Below are positions 1 to 8,951 of a stretch of DNA of 64,000 bases, piece after piece. The stretch's first letter is position 1. The number at the start of each line of letters is the position of its first letter. A model generated the notes under the pieces. The model searched no databases and was not told the DNA's origin. It saw nothing but the letters and a program-made list of their open reading frames with translations. Both the position numbers and the translations under genes were made by a program. The stretch lies in assembly GCF_000341225.1 (NCBI RefSeq), contig NZ_ANAC01000007.1:1-64000 (forward strand). The letters are read 5' to 3'. Source of the stretch: Nocardiopsis alba DSM 43377. GTDB lineage: Bacteria > Actinomycetota > Actinomycetes > Streptosporangiales > Streptosporangiaceae.

Positions 1-82
1 TCCACTGAACGCCCCTCCGTGATCATGGTCGTGCGCCCGGACCCGCCACCGCCGTTCGGCCTCGGCCCGACGAGGAGAAGTG

Positions 83-1924
83 ATGACCGGTAACGGACAC
101 GAGTACACGGACCCCGACGACCCCGTCGGCTCCGAGCCCGCGGACCCCGTCACCGACGACTTCGCCGACGCCGATCGCGGCCTCGTCGCCCGTCTGGAGC
201 CGGGGGTCGTCAAGGACGACCGGGGGCGGGTGGTGTGGGACACCGGCGCCTACGCCTTCCTGGAGGAGGAGTGCCCGGATACCGCCAACCCCAGTCTGTG
301 GCGCCAGTCCCGACTGTGCGCCAAGCAAGGTCTGTACAAGGTCACCGAGGGCATCTACCAGGTGCGCGGCCTCGACCTGTCCAATATGACCCTGGTCGAG
401 GGGGACCAGGGAGTCCTGGTCATCGATCCGCTCATCTCGGCGGAGACGGCCCGGGCCGGCCTGGATCTCTACCGGTCCCGACGCGGTGACCGTCCGGTCA
501 GCGGGGTGATCTACTCGCACTCCCACGTCGACCACTTCGGCGGGGTCGGCGGGGTCACCGAGGGCAACGTGCCCATCCTGGCCCCCAAGGACTTCATGGA
601 GAACGCGGTCTCCGAGAACGTCTACGTGGGACCGGCCATGGCCCGCCGGGGCCTGTTCCACACCGGCGCGCGCATCCCGCCCGGGCCGCGCGGCCAGATC
701 GGCGTGGGGCTGGGGCAGGCCGGTTCCACCGGCACGGTCACCCTCATCGCGCCCAACCGGGCCATCACCCGTACCGGCCAGGAGGAGGTCGTCGACGGGG
801 TGCGCATCGTCTTCCAGATGACGCCCGGCACCGAGGCCCCGGCCGAGATGAACTTCTACTTCCCCGAACACCGGGCCCTGTGCATGGCCGAGAACGCCAC
901 CCACAACCTGCACAACCTGTTGACCCTGCGCGGGGCCCTGGTGCGCGACGCCCGCGCCTGGTCCGGTTATCTCGACGAGTCCATCGAACTCTTCGCGTAC
1001 GACTCCGACGTCCTGTTCGCCTCGCACCACTGGCCCACCTGGGGGACCGAACGCCTGGTCTCCTTCCTGAGCCTGCAACGCGACCTCTACGCCTATCTGC
1101 ACGACCAGACCGTGCGGATGATGAACCAGGGACTGGTGGGGTCGGAGATCGCCGAAACCCTCCGCATGCCGCCCGGTCTGGAACGGTCCTGGCACACACG
1201 GGGCTACTACGGTTCGGTCAACCACAACGTCAAGGCGATCTATCAGCGCTACATGGGCTGGTTCGACGGCAACCCCGCCCACCTGTGGCCGCACCCTCCC
1301 GAGGCCGCGGCCGTTCGCTACGTGGAGTGCATGGGAGGCGTGGCCGAGGTGGTCCGCAAGGCCGGCGAGTACCGTGACCGGGGCGACCTGCGCTTCGCCG
1401 CGACCCTGTTGGACCACGCGGTCTTCTCCCGCCCCGACGACGAGGAGGCCCGTCTCGCCCTGGCCGACGTGTACGAGCGGCTGGGGTTCGGGGCGGAGAA
1501 CGGCACCTGGCGCAACTTCTACCTCCAAGGCGCCGCCGAGCTGAGAGAGGGAGGCCAGGGGGCGTCGATACCGCAGGTCACCGGGTTGACCTCGGCCCTG
1601 TCGGTGGATCAGCTCTTCGCCTCGCTCGCGATCCGCGTCAACGGCCCCCGTGCCTGGAACGAGTACTTCGTGATCGACTGGGTGTTCACCGACCTGGACA
1701 CCATCCACCGAACCACGCTCTCCAACGGGGCTCTCACCAGCAGGGAGAAGCCGCGCCGGGGCGAGCCGGACCTGACCGTGACCCTGAACAAGTTCCGGCT
1801 GCTGCGCCTGCTCGCGGGAAAGGGGACCGAGGGCATGGTGTTCTCGGGGGACGAGGGGTTGGTGGACCGTCTGATGGGGCTGCTGGACGAGCCCGACCCC
1901 ACCTTCAACATCGTCATCCCCTGA
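83..1924 (+). CDS. Alkyl sulfatase / metallo-beta-lactamase family hydrolase (SdsA-like)
   Basis: Probable alkylsulfatase that hydrolyses linear alkyl sulfates such as SDS to alcohol plus sulfate. The N-terminal two thirds is a metallo-beta-lactamase fold with the zinc motif HSHVDH at residues 146-151. It is followed by the family-typical MAENATHNLHN segment and an ASHHWP segment. The last ~130 residues look like the SCP2-type lipid-binding domain of this family. At 613 aa it is close to the family length. No signal peptide is visible, so the product should be cytoplasmic, unlike secreted SdsA1. ATG 83 is chosen because GAGGAG lies 5 nt upstream; a GTG directly before it is possible. It converges on the GNAT gene with an 18-nt gap. 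The call is strong; the natural substrate is inferred. Confidence 0.9.
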   Translation: MTGNGHEYTDPDDPVGSEPADPVTDDFADADRGLVARLEPGVVKDDRGRVVWDTGAYAFLEEECPDTANPSLWRQSRLCAKQGLYKVTEGIYQVRGLDLSNMTLVEGDQGVLVIDPLISAETARAGLDLYRSRRGDRPVSGVIYSHSHVDHFGGVGGVTEGNVPILAPKDFMENAVSENVYVGPAMARRGLFHTGARIPPGPRGQIGVGLGQAGSTGTVTLIAPNRAITRTGQEEVVDGVRIVFQMTPGTEAPAEMNFYFPEHRALCMAENATHNLHNLLTLRGALVRDARAWSGYLDESIELFAYDSDVLFASHHWPTWGTERLVSFLSLQRDLYAYLHDQTVRMMNQGLVGSEIAETLRMPPGLERSWHTRGYYGSVNHNVKAIYQRYMGWFDGNPAHLWPHPPEAAAVRYVECMGGVAEVVRKAGEYRDRGDLRFAATLLDHAVFSRPDDEEARLALADVYERLGFGAENGTWRNFYLQGAAELREGGQGASIPQVTGLTSALSVDQLFASLAIRVNGPRAWNEYFVIDWVFTDLDTIHRTTLSNGALTSREKPRRGEPDLTVTLNKFRLLRLLAGKGTEGMVFSGDEGLVDRLMGLLDEPDPTFNIVIP

Positions 1925-1942
1925 CCCCGCTCGGCACGGTGC

Positions 1943-2392
1943 TCAGGTCAGGGGCTTCTTGAAACCGAGGTGGCTCCCCACGTAGCCCAGGCGCTCGTAG
2001 AAGCGGTGGGCGTCCTCTCGGGAGGCGTCGGTGGTCAGCTGGAGCAGCGCGCAACCGCGCTCCCGCGCCTCCCGTTCGGCCCACTCCAGCAACTCCCGCC
2101 CCAGGCCGTGCCCGCGCTCATCACGTCCTACCCGGACCGCCTCGACCTGGGCGCGGGTGGTGGCCGTACGCGAGAGGCCCGGGAGCACGGTCAGCTGGAG
2201 GGTTCCCACCACGCGACCGTCCCGGCGGGCCACCACCAGATGTTGGTGGGGGTCGGCGTCGATGACGGCGAACGCCCTCAGGTAGGGATCGAGGTCGTCG
2301 GGTGTCTCACGTCCGGCCCCCAACGGGTCGTCGGCCAACAGGGCGACGATCGAGGGGACGTCTTCGACACGAGCACGTTCGATGGTGGGCAT
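1943..2392 (-). CDS. GNAT family N-acetyltransferase
   Basis: Single-domain 149-aa GNAT acetyltransferase. The acetyl-CoA pyrophosphate loop (motif A) is visible as RDERGHGLGRELLEWAE around residues 85-101. It is followed by the FYERLGY beta-bulge motif near the C terminus, which is the usual order in small-molecule acetyltransferases. The start is the ATG of MPTIERARVEDV, where GNAT similarity begins; longer readings of the frame are low-complexity Arg/Pro sequence. It lies 34 nt downstream of the luciferase-like gene on the same strand and is probably co-transcribed with it. The substrate cannot be told from sequence. Confidence 0.85.
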   Translation of the reverse strand: MPTIERARVEDVPSIVALLADDPLGAGRETPDDLDPYLRAFAVIDADPHQHLVVARRDGRVVGTLQLTVLPGLSRTATTRAQVEAVRVGRDERGHGLGRELLEWAEREARERGCALLQLTTDASREDAHRFYERLGYVGSHLGFKKPLT

Positions 2393-2426
2393 GGTCCCGA
2401 ATCTACGCGGGGGTCGGGGAGCCCCC

Positions 2427-3278
2427 TCAGGCCCCCTCGGCTCGGCGCAGGGCTCCGGTGAAACGCTCCATACGCTCTCCGAACCCCTCGGCGTCGCCGA
2501 ACCACACCGCGACCGCGTCCGCTCCCACCTCCACGAGAGAGCGGAAACGCGCCACGGCCTCCTCCAGGCCCTCCTCCTCACCGCTCCAGGCCATCCGCGC
2601 CCCGGTCTCCATCGGACGTCCCGCGGCGGCGAGCAGCCGTTTCCGCGCCTTCCCGAACGCCTCCGGATCCGGGTCGAGCCCCTGCCACTCGTCGGCCCAC
2701 GCGGCGGCCCGGCGCAGGGCGGCGTCCGAGCCACCGCCCACCATCACCCGGATCCGCCCGCTCGGGCGGGGTTCGAACACCCCTCGCCCATAGGAGTGGA
2801 ATCGACCATCGAAGGCCCCTTCACCTTCGAACAGGTGCCGCAGCAGGGCCAACGCCTCATCGGTCCGGGCGCCCCGGGTCGAGAAGTCCGACCCCACCGC
2901 CGCGAACTCCTCGCGCGACCAGCCCACGCCCACCCCGAGCGTGAACCGGCCTCCGGACAGCCGGTCCAGGGTGGCGACCTGTTTGGCGACGGTGAAGGGG
3001 TCCCGCATCGGCAGCACCAGCACCGACGTGCCCAGCCGCACCCTCCGTGTACGGGCGGCCAGGTACCCGAGGGTCACCAGGGGCTCGTACACCCCGCCGA
3101 AGGTCCGGCCGTAGGGGCGGGGCGGAAGCAGGTGATCGGGCAGCCAGAGGGCCCGTGCTCCGAGTTCCTCGGCCCGTACACCCAGGTCGACCAGGGTCGA
3201 TACGGGCATGTCCGGGGACTCGTCGGGCAGGACCACCTGGAGACGGGTTCCGCTCGTGGACGGGGTCGGCTCGCTCAT
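2427..3278 (-). CDS. LLM class F420-dependent oxidoreductase
   Basis: A 283-aa luciferase-like monooxygenase-fold (TIM barrel) protein. Segments typical of F420-dependent members are visible: ALWLPDHLL near residue 40, LGTSVLVLPMRDPFTVAKQVATLD around 80-100, then GGRFTLGVGVGWSREEF. The subfamily reduces or oxidises diverse substrates using coenzyme F420; the substrate here is unknown. The start is the ATG of MSEPTPST, immediately after a non-coding stretch; the open frame extends much further upstream but as non-protein-like sequence. It precedes the small GNAT gene on the same strand. Confidence 0.85.
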   Translation of the reverse strand: MSEPTPSTSGTRLQVVLPDESPDMPVSTLVDLGVRAEELGARALWLPDHLLPPRPYGRTFGGVYEPLVTLGYLAARTRRVRLGTSVLVLPMRDPFTVAKQVATLDRLSGGRFTLGVGVGWSREEFAAVGSDFSTRGARTDEALALLRHLFEGEGAFDGRFHSYGRGVFEPRPSGRIRVMVGGGSDAALRRAAAWADEWQGLDPDPEAFGKARKRLLAAAGRPMETGARMAWSGEEEGLEEAVARFRSLVEVGADAVAVWFGDAEGFGERMERFTGALRRAEGA

Positions 3279-3328
3279 GCGGCGACGGTAACCCCTGCCA
3301 TCGGTGTGAGGGTCAAGGCCGGGCGGGG

Positions 3329-4339
3329 CTACTCTCCGGGAAGGGTCAGGTCGGCGACGAGGGCCCGGTGGGTGGTGCCCTCCACGTCCAGGAAGTCCAG
3401 ACCGTCCACGGCCGCCCGGTGGTCCACCAGCACGTGGTCGAGGGCCACCTTGGGGACCGGCTTGCCCACCGGCCAGGTCCCGGTCAGCCCCTGCCCGGTC
3501 ACGTCGGCCGCGTCGACGTACCCCTCGAACACGACGTGGCGCATCGCCGCGTGGTCGAGGGTGGCGTTGAAGTCGCCGGCGAGGATCCGCGTCGTGTCCT
3601 CCGCCGCGGGAGGGAGCATGAGCAGGCCCCACTCCCAGGCCTCCATGCTGGAGGGTCGGCGCGGCGACATCGGATGGACCGACACCACCTCCACCGGGCG
3701 TGCGGTGCCGGGGACCTCCAGGGACGCGTGGGGCATGGAGAGGGAATCGATCTCGCGCCCCGGGTCGCCCACGGGGGTGAGCGGATACACCGAGTGCACG
3801 GTCCCGCCGGCCGCCGCCGGCGCGGAGTGGTCCATCGAGTACGGCAGCACCTCGGCCAGGCCGGCCTCCTCCAGCCCCGCGTACAGCTCGGGGGTGACCT
3901 CCTGAAGGGTGAGGACGTCCATCTCGTGCTCGCGCGCCAGGTCGACGATGGTCTCGGGGGCGACCGAGCCGAAGTGCGTGTTCAGGGTGAGCACCCTCAG
4001 CTCGGGACCCGGAACCTCGGGAGGGATCGGCCCCTCGTCGATGAGTCGGGGCAGGATGGGGACCGCCAACAGCGCGAACGCGACCATGGCCGCACCGGCC
4101 GCCGCGAACCGCCTCATCAGGAGGAAGGCCACCACGAGGACGGGGATCGTGAAGAGGACCAGCGGCGCGTAGGCCATCAACGGCACCAACGGGAAACCGC
4201 GCTCCAACCCGACCAGCCGGAGGCCGGAGAACAGGAGAAGACCCACGGCGACCGCGACCACCAGGCCGCTCACCCACTTGTTCCGGGGCCGGACCCCGTG
4301 GGGCGGGGCGTCGGAACGTCTCGGACGGAACGGCGGCAT
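3329..4339 (-). CDS. Membrane-anchored endonuclease/exonuclease/phosphatase family protein
   Basis: A 336-aa protein with about three hydrophobic membrane segments in the first ~100 residues (SGLVVAVAVGLLLF, an ALV-rich second, then FAAAGAAMVAFALLAVPIL). They are followed by an EEP (DNase I/sphingomyelinase-like) domain placed outside the membrane. Catalytic signatures are in order: LTLNTH (Asn), LTLQEV (Glu), AGDFNATLDH (Asp/Asn), LDHVLVD and THRALVADL (His). The family hydrolyses phosphodiesters in nucleic acids or phospholipids; the substrate is unknown. ATG 4339 is preferred because GGGAGAAG lies 4 nt upstream. A GTG at 4390 would add 17 residues without a clear ribosome site. Confidence 0.82.
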   Translation of the reverse strand: MPPFRPRRSDAPPHGVRPRNKWVSGLVVAVAVGLLLFSGLRLVGLERGFPLVPLMAYAPLVLFTIPVLVVAFLLMRRFAAAGAAMVAFALLAVPILPRLIDEGPIPPEVPGPELRVLTLNTHFGSVAPETIVDLAREHEMDVLTLQEVTPELYAGLEEAGLAEVLPYSMDHSAPAAAGGTVHSVYPLTPVGDPGREIDSLSMPHASLEVPGTARPVEVVSVHPMSPRRPSSMEAWEWGLLMLPPAAEDTTRILAGDFNATLDHAAMRHVVFEGYVDAADVTGQGLTGTWPVGKPVPKVALDHVLVDHRAAVDGLDFLDVEGTTHRALVADLTLPGE

Positions 4340-4588
4340 GCGCTTCTCCCAGGGGATCGGGGGATCGATACCGGAGTGGGACGCGGGCACGGGGCACGTG
4401 GTTCCGATGTGAACATCGGAACATCGGGTGAGCGGACGGCCTATGACGGGTATCGGGGGAGGACACGCCCCCGGACGGTTCGGGAAACGGGCCGAGACGC
4501 CCGTTGGTCAACGTTCGCGGTCCGGGGCTACGCTCGAGGGCGCGGCCGAGCCCGCACGCCCCACCACCTCGCACTCAGGGGGAACACC

Positions 4589-5593
4589 ATGCCCGTCTCC
4601 AAGGAAGTCCACCTCGTCGCCCGTCCCGTCGGAGAACCGACCCCCGCAGACTTCGCCCTGGTGGAGACGACCGTCGCCGACCCCGGTCCGGGCCAGGTCC
4701 TGGTCCGCAACGACTGGATGTCGGTCGACCCCTACATGCGCGGTCGCATGAACGACGTGAAGTCCTACGTCCCGCCGTTCCGTCTCGATCAGGCCATGGA
4801 GGGCGGCGCGGTCGGCACCGTCGTCGCCTCCGAGAGCCCCGAGGTGCCGGTGGGCGCCACGGTGCTGCACTTCCACGGTTGGCGCGAGTACGCGCTCGTG
4901 GACGGCGCCCACGCCACCGTCGTCGATACCGAGGTCGCGCCCGCCCAGGCCTATCTCGGCGTGCTCGGCATGGTGGGCCTGACCGCCTACGCCGGGCTCA
5001 CCGCCGTCGCCGGCCTCCGGGAGGGCGACGTCGTGTTCGTCTCCGGCGCCGCCGGGGCGGTCGGCAGCCTCGCGGGACAGATCGCGAAGCGGCTGGGCGC
5101 GTCCAAGGTGATCGGCTCCGCGGGCGGCCCCGAGAAGGGGCGTCGCCTGTTGGAGGACTTCGGCTACGACGCGGCCATCGACTACCGGAACGGAGACCTG
5201 GAGGGGCAGCTCGCCGAGGCCGCCCCCGATGGGATCGACGTCTACTTCGACAATGTCGGAGGCGACCATCTGCGCGCCGCCGTCCAGGCGATGCGCGTCC
5301 ACGGTCGGGCGGCCCTGTGCGGGGCCATCTCCGTCTACAACGCCACCGAGCCCGTCCCCGGGCCGGACAACCTCGCCCTGCTCGTCGGCAAGAGGATCCG
5401 GCTCCAGGGCTTCCTGGTCGGCGACCACGGGGACCTCGCGGGCGAGTACCGCGAGCGGGCCGCCCGCTGGCTCGCCGAGGGCGGTCTGTACGCGGAGGAG
5501 ACCGTGGTCGACGGGATCGATCACGCGGTCGACGCGTTCCTCGGCATGATGCGCGGAGCCAACACCGGGAAGATGCTCGTGCGTCTGTCCTGA
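4589..5593 (+). CDS. NADP-dependent medium-chain oxidoreductase (zinc-independent MDR, YncB/prostaglandin-reductase type)
   Basis: A 334-aa MDR enzyme of the leukotriene B4/curcumin-reductase type, which reduces activated double bonds with NADPH. The N-terminal DWMSVDPYMRGRM segment, the Rossmann loop SGAAGAVGSLAGQIAKRLG (about residues 150-170) and the later VYFDNVGGDHL motif are diagnostic. No zinc-binding cysteines are present. The ATG of MPVSKEVHLV has AGGGGGAA upstream. The aldo/keto reductase follows after 82 nt in the same direction, so the two oxidoreductases may be co-expressed. Confidence 0.88.
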   Translation: MPVSKEVHLVARPVGEPTPADFALVETTVADPGPGQVLVRNDWMSVDPYMRGRMNDVKSYVPPFRLDQAMEGGAVGTVVASESPEVPVGATVLHFHGWREYALVDGAHATVVDTEVAPAQAYLGVLGMVGLTAYAGLTAVAGLREGDVVFVSGAAGAVGSLAGQIAKRLGASKVIGSAGGPEKGRRLLEDFGYDAAIDYRNGDLEGQLAEAAPDGIDVYFDNVGGDHLRAAVQAMRVHGRAALCGAISVYNATEPVPGPDNLALLVGKRIRLQGFLVGDHGDLAGEYRERAARWLAEGGLYAEETVVDGIDHAVDAFLGMMRGANTGKMLVRLS

Positions 5594-5675
5594 ACCACCA
5601 CACCACCATCCCCATCGCGCCACGGCGGTCCTCGCCGTGGCGCACGCCCCATCCCCATCGAAAGGCACGACACCC

Positions 5676-6494
5676 TTGCAGTACGTCACGCTGAACAACG
5701 GCCTCACCATGCCCCAGTTGGGTTTCGGCGTCTGGCAGGTTCCCGACGATGAGGCCTACGCCTCGGTCAAGACCGCCATCGAGGTCGGCTACCGCAGCAT
5801 CGACACCGCGCGGATCTACAACAACGAGGAGGGCACCGGCCGCGCCATCGCCGACTCCGGCGTGGCCCGTGAGGACATCTTCCTCACCACGAAGCTGTGG
5901 AACGACGACCAGGGCTACGACAAGGCCCTGGCGGCGTTCGACGCGAGCCTGAAGCGTCTGGGCACCGACTACGTCGACCTGTACCTGATCCACTGGCCGA
6001 CGCCCGCCCACGACACCTACGTCGACACCTGGAAGGCGCTGGAGCGGATCCTCGCCGAGGGTCGCGCCAAGGCCATCGGCGTGTCCAACTTCACCCCCAC
6101 CACGCTCGAGCGTCTGCTCGGCGAGGCCGAGGTGACCCCGGCGATCAACCAGATCGAGCTGCACCCCTACTTCTCGCAGGGTCGGATGCGCGCCCTCAAC
6201 GCGGAGAAGGGTCTGCTCACCGAGGCCTGGAGTCCGCTGGGTCAGGGCAAGGGGCTGCTGGAGGACCCGGTCCTCGTCGAGATCGGCGCCGCCCACGGCA
6301 AGTCGGCCGCCCAGGTGGTGCTGCGCTGGCACCTCCAGCTGGGCAACGTGGTGATCCCCAAGTCCGTGACCCCCGCGCGGATCCGGGAGAACTTCGAGGT
6401 GTTCGACTTCGAGCTCTCCGCCGAGGAGATGGAGCGGGTCGCCTCCCTGGACGGCGACGGCCGGATCGGCCCGGACCCCGACGAGTTCAACTAG
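5676..6494 (+). CDS. Aldo/keto reductase (AKR5-like)
   Basis: NADPH-dependent aldo/keto reductase, 272 aa, an (alpha/beta)8 barrel. The catalytic tetrad is visible: Asp in SIDTARIYNNE with Tyr a few residues on, Lys in TTKLW and His in LIHWP. The AKR signatures GVSNF and the C-terminal IPKSVTPARIRENF cofactor-binding segment are present. The sequence resembles the 2,5-diketo-gluconic acid reductase group. The start is probably TTG 5676, with GAAAGG upstream and a conserved QYVTLNNG beginning. A GTG at 5637 would add 13 residues. A strong terminator follows. Confidence 0.88.
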   Translation: MQYVTLNNGLTMPQLGFGVWQVPDDEAYASVKTAIEVGYRSIDTARIYNNEEGTGRAIADSGVAREDIFLTTKLWNDDQGYDKALAAFDASLKRLGTDYVDLYLIHWPTPAHDTYVDTWKALERILAEGRAKAIGVSNFTPTTLERLLGEAEVTPAINQIELHPYFSQGRMRALNAEKGLLTEAWSPLGQGKGLLEDPVLVEIGAAHGKSAAQVVLRWHLQLGNVVIPKSVTPARIRENFEVFDFELSAEEMERVASLDGDGRIGPDPDEFN

Positions 6495-6525
6495 TCGGGC
6501 GGGGCGTGTTCCGCCTCACTTCTTC

Positions 6526-6563
6526 GCGGGGTCCCGCGTGCCCTCCGGCGCGCGGGACCCCGC
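6526..6563 (+). terminator. Hairpin terminator after aldo/keto reductase
   Basis: Perfect 13-bp stem, GCGGGGTCCCGCG (6526-6538) pairing with 6551-6563, around a 12-nt loop. It lies 31 nt after the aldo/keto reductase stop. There is no U-run, as is common in actinomycetes. The rest of 6564-6912 has no convincing gene; it should hold the promoter of the downstream hydrolase, but I could not fix its elements. Confidence 0.7.
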
Positions 6564-6912
6564 CCCGTTCGACCCTTCGGAGGGGGCGGAGCGGCGCCCC
6601 TCTCATCCGATGACCGGGCCTATCGATCGTCCGGATCCGCCCGCCGTGGAGCGGTCGTATCCTGACTGGACGTCGGTGCGACCGCATGGCCGCTTTCGGT
6701 CGGGACAATCCCACCCGTACCAGGGCGAACGCTCCCAACACGGGACACTTCGCTAGGGGTGGGCGGCTCTCGGAGGCGGCCGTTCGACACCGCCACGACG
6801 GGGTTCGCGCCCCTGAGTGGCGAGGGGCCGAACAGAGGCGTACAGTCCTCTCTTGGTGCGCCGAGAAGTCAGGGCGGCGAACACCTTTCTCTCTCTACGC
6901 GAAACCAGATCC

Positions 6913-7797
6913 ATGACCGTCGTCCCTCTTCGCGCCGCGCGTGTCTACCGCTCGGAGAACTCCGAGCGCTCCGTGCACGCCTGGTGTCACAAAGCCCTGA
7001 GTCAGTGGCCCGAACTCGGCCCCCTACCGCTCGTGGAGACCCGTATGGGCCCCACACAGGCCTTCCGGGCCTCGGGCGGGAGCGGTACCCCGGTTCTGGT
7101 CCTGTCGGGGACCAACCTCAACGCCGCCACCACGGTTCCCGCCGCCCGCGCGCTCGCCGCGGATCGGCCGGTACTCCTGGTCGACCTTCCGGGGCAGCCG
7201 GGGCTGAGCTGTAGTCAGCGCACCGCCGGCGCCCGGACCGAGGCCTACGGTGCGTGGCTCGACGAACTCCTGCCGATGATCACCGACCGTCCGGTCATCG
7301 TCCTGGGGCATTCCCGGGGCGCGGCCATCGCACTGGCCTCGACCCCGAACCCGCTGGTCGCCGGGTTGCTGCTGCTCAACCCCGCCGGGTTGACCGCGGC
7401 CGGTGTCAGCTCGGAGTCGATGCGCGCCACCCTGCCGTGGATGATCCACCCCAACGAGCAGACCAGCAATCGTCTGATCGAATTCCTCAGTGGGCCGTCC
7501 GAGACCGCCTGTGAGGAGTACAGCTCCGAGAGGGAGTGGCTGACCCTGGTGGCCCGCCACTGCCGGACCAACACCACCCCGACCCCGCTCAACGCGGAGG
7601 CCTTCCGGGCCTGGTCCACGACCCCGATCACGGTGGCCACCGGCTCCCACGACCGGTTCTTCTCACCGGCGCGGCTGCACGGCCCGGCGCGGAGGTTCCT
7701 CGACGCCGAGGTCCGCACCATCGAGGGCGCCGGACACCTGGCCCTGCACGAGCAGCCGGAGAAGGTCGCCGAGCTCCTCCGCGAGTTCGACGCCTGA
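6913..7797 (+). CDS. Alpha/beta hydrolase
   Basis: A 294-aa alpha/beta hydrolase. The nucleophile elbow is GHSRG with Ser134. The acid is probably the Asp of GSHDRFF and the His is in GAGHLALHEQPE near the C terminus, giving a complete Ser-Asp-His triad. There is no signal peptide, so it is cytoplasmic. Substrate class is unknown; similar proteins act as esterases or lactonases. ATG 6913 is chosen because protein-like sequence starts at MTVVPLRAARV, though the ribosome site is weak. It converges on the HAD gene, with a shared hairpin between them. Confidence 0.82.
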   Translation: MTVVPLRAARVYRSENSERSVHAWCHKALSQWPELGPLPLVETRMGPTQAFRASGGSGTPVLVLSGTNLNAATTVPAARALAADRPVLLVDLPGQPGLSCSQRTAGARTEAYGAWLDELLPMITDRPVIVLGHSRGAAIALASTPNPLVAGLLLLNPAGLTAAGVSSESMRATLPWMIHPNEQTSNRLIEFLSGPSETACEEYSSEREWLTLVARHCRTNTTPTPLNAEAFRAWSTTPITVATGSHDRFFSPARLHGPARRFLDAEVRTIEGAGHLALHEQPEKVAELLREFDA

Positions 7798-7814
7798 GTC
7801 GGCGGATCGACCCG

Positions 7815-7838
7815 CGCGTCCGGTGGAGACCGGACGCG
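7815..7838. terminator. Bidirectional hairpin between convergent hydrolase and HAD genes
   Basis: Perfect 10-bp stem CGCGTCCGGT (7815-7824) with 7829-7838, tetraloop GGAG. It sits between two convergent stop codons and so probably terminates both. Confidence 0.65.
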
Positions 7839-7853
7839 ACGGGATCGCCGTCC

Positions 7854-8468
7854 TCACTCCGCGGTGAGACCGCCCTCCTTCAGGACCCGACGCAGTTCGG
7901 GCACGGACGTGAACACGTGTCCGTGGAGACCGAGTTCGCGCGCGGCCGCGACGTTGGCGGTGTTGTCGTCCACGAACAGGACCTCCTCCGGGGAGGTTCC
8001 GAGTCGTTCCAGGCACCAGTGGAAGGCGTCGGCCTCGGGTTTGGCGTGGCCGATCCGGCACGACAGCCCCAGCACCGGGAACAGGTCCAGCACGCGCCGG
8101 TGCCGTTCCTCGAAGCGGGCTGCGAGTTCGGTGGGGATGTTCGACAGCAACCCCAGCGGGACGCCGGTGTCGGACAGGCTTCGCACCAGCGCGACGGAGT
8201 CCTCGTCGACCCGGGACCAGCTCTCCAGGTCGAGGGCGATCAGTCGCTCGACCTGTTCGGGGGTGAAGGGGGAGCCGAGACGCTCGCCCACGGCCCGCCA
8301 GTAGGCGGGGCCGTCCAGGTCGCCCCGGTCGTAGTCCTGACGGGGCGCCCAGTAGGCGGACCAGAAGTCGGACGAGGCGTGGCCGGAGTGGTCCACCATC
8401 GTCTCGCGGACGATCGGCGACTGGTCCATGGCGACCACCCCGAACATGTCGAACAGTACGGTCCTCAC
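7854..8468 (-). CDS. HAD family hydrolase
   Basis: A 204-aa haloacid-dehalogenase superfamily phosphatase of the epoxide-hydrolase N-domain/YihX-like type. Motif I is LFDMFGVV (nucleophile Asp), motif II LLSNIP (Ser), motif III GHAKPE (Lys) and motif IV LFVDDNTANV (Asp pair). A helical cap lies between motifs I and II. It probably dephosphorylates a small sugar phosphate or nucleotide. The start is the GTG of VRTVLFDMFG, preceded by GGGGAGAACC; readings further upstream are Arg/Gly/Pro-rich and not protein-like. Confidence 0.85.
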   Translation of the reverse strand: MRTVLFDMFGVVAMDQSPIVRETMVDHSGHASSDFWSAYWAPRQDYDRGDLDGPAYWRAVGERLGSPFTPEQVERLIALDLESWSRVDEDSVALVRSLSDTGVPLGLLSNIPTELAARFEERHRRVLDLFPVLGLSCRIGHAKPEADAFHWCLERLGTSPEEVLFVDDNTANVAAARELGLHGHVFTSVPELRRVLKEGGLTAE

Positions 8469-8951
8469 GGTTCTCCCCTGGGTCGTGCGGTCGGTGCGGA
8501 GGGGTTGCCCGCTCCACGTTAGGACACCATCGGTCGGAGAGTGTCCGAGAGGAGATCCGGGGAGTGGACGTCGGTCCGCCTCCCGCCCGGGTCCCGGAGA
8601 TCGGGCCCGGCCCGCGCCGCCCCCGCATCCCGACACTCCGACGACATCCGAGCGCCGCCCGGCACGCCGAGAGATCGGATACGGTGCCGACGCCCCGGAG
8701 AAGGCCCTGGAACCCGCCTCTCCCGCAGGACAGAACGGGCGCTATGCCCGAATAAAGTTATTTCTGACAATTCTGGGACGTTTTTTAAAATGCGGTTCTA
8801 TGTGTCGAGAGCGGGGATTTCGCTCTTCATGTAAGGGTAAGGGGTAAGGGGTAAGTCCCTCTAAGGTGCGTGTTCTCACCCGATGGCGAAGGGGCGGTGA
8901 CGAGGATCCCCCACCCCTGACGAAAACCCCGGAAACCAGAAAGCAGTCGGC
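8469..8951. promoter_or_regulatory. Divergent intergenic region with AT-rich block and GTAAGGG tandem repeat
   Basis: No gene is seen in these 483 bases. From about 8745 the sequence becomes AT-rich against the genome background. It contains a -10-like TAAAAT at 8786-8791, 18 nt after TTCTGA (8762-8767), as a candidate promoter for the BCCT transporter. At 8831-8856 there are four near-identical copies of GTAAGG(G) in direct tandem, lying inside the probable 5' leader and possibly a regulator site. The part nearer the HAD gene should carry its promoter, but none is clear. Confidence 0.45.

Noticed and set aside
1..82. 3' end of a gene at the left edge
   Set aside because: Only 82 bases are available before the alkylsulfatase start; no frame can be supported.
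2640..2800. tRNA-like GGTTCGAAC sequence
   Set aside because: It lies within the coding sequence of the luciferase-like oxidoreductase, and no acceptor stem or anticodon arm can be drawn.
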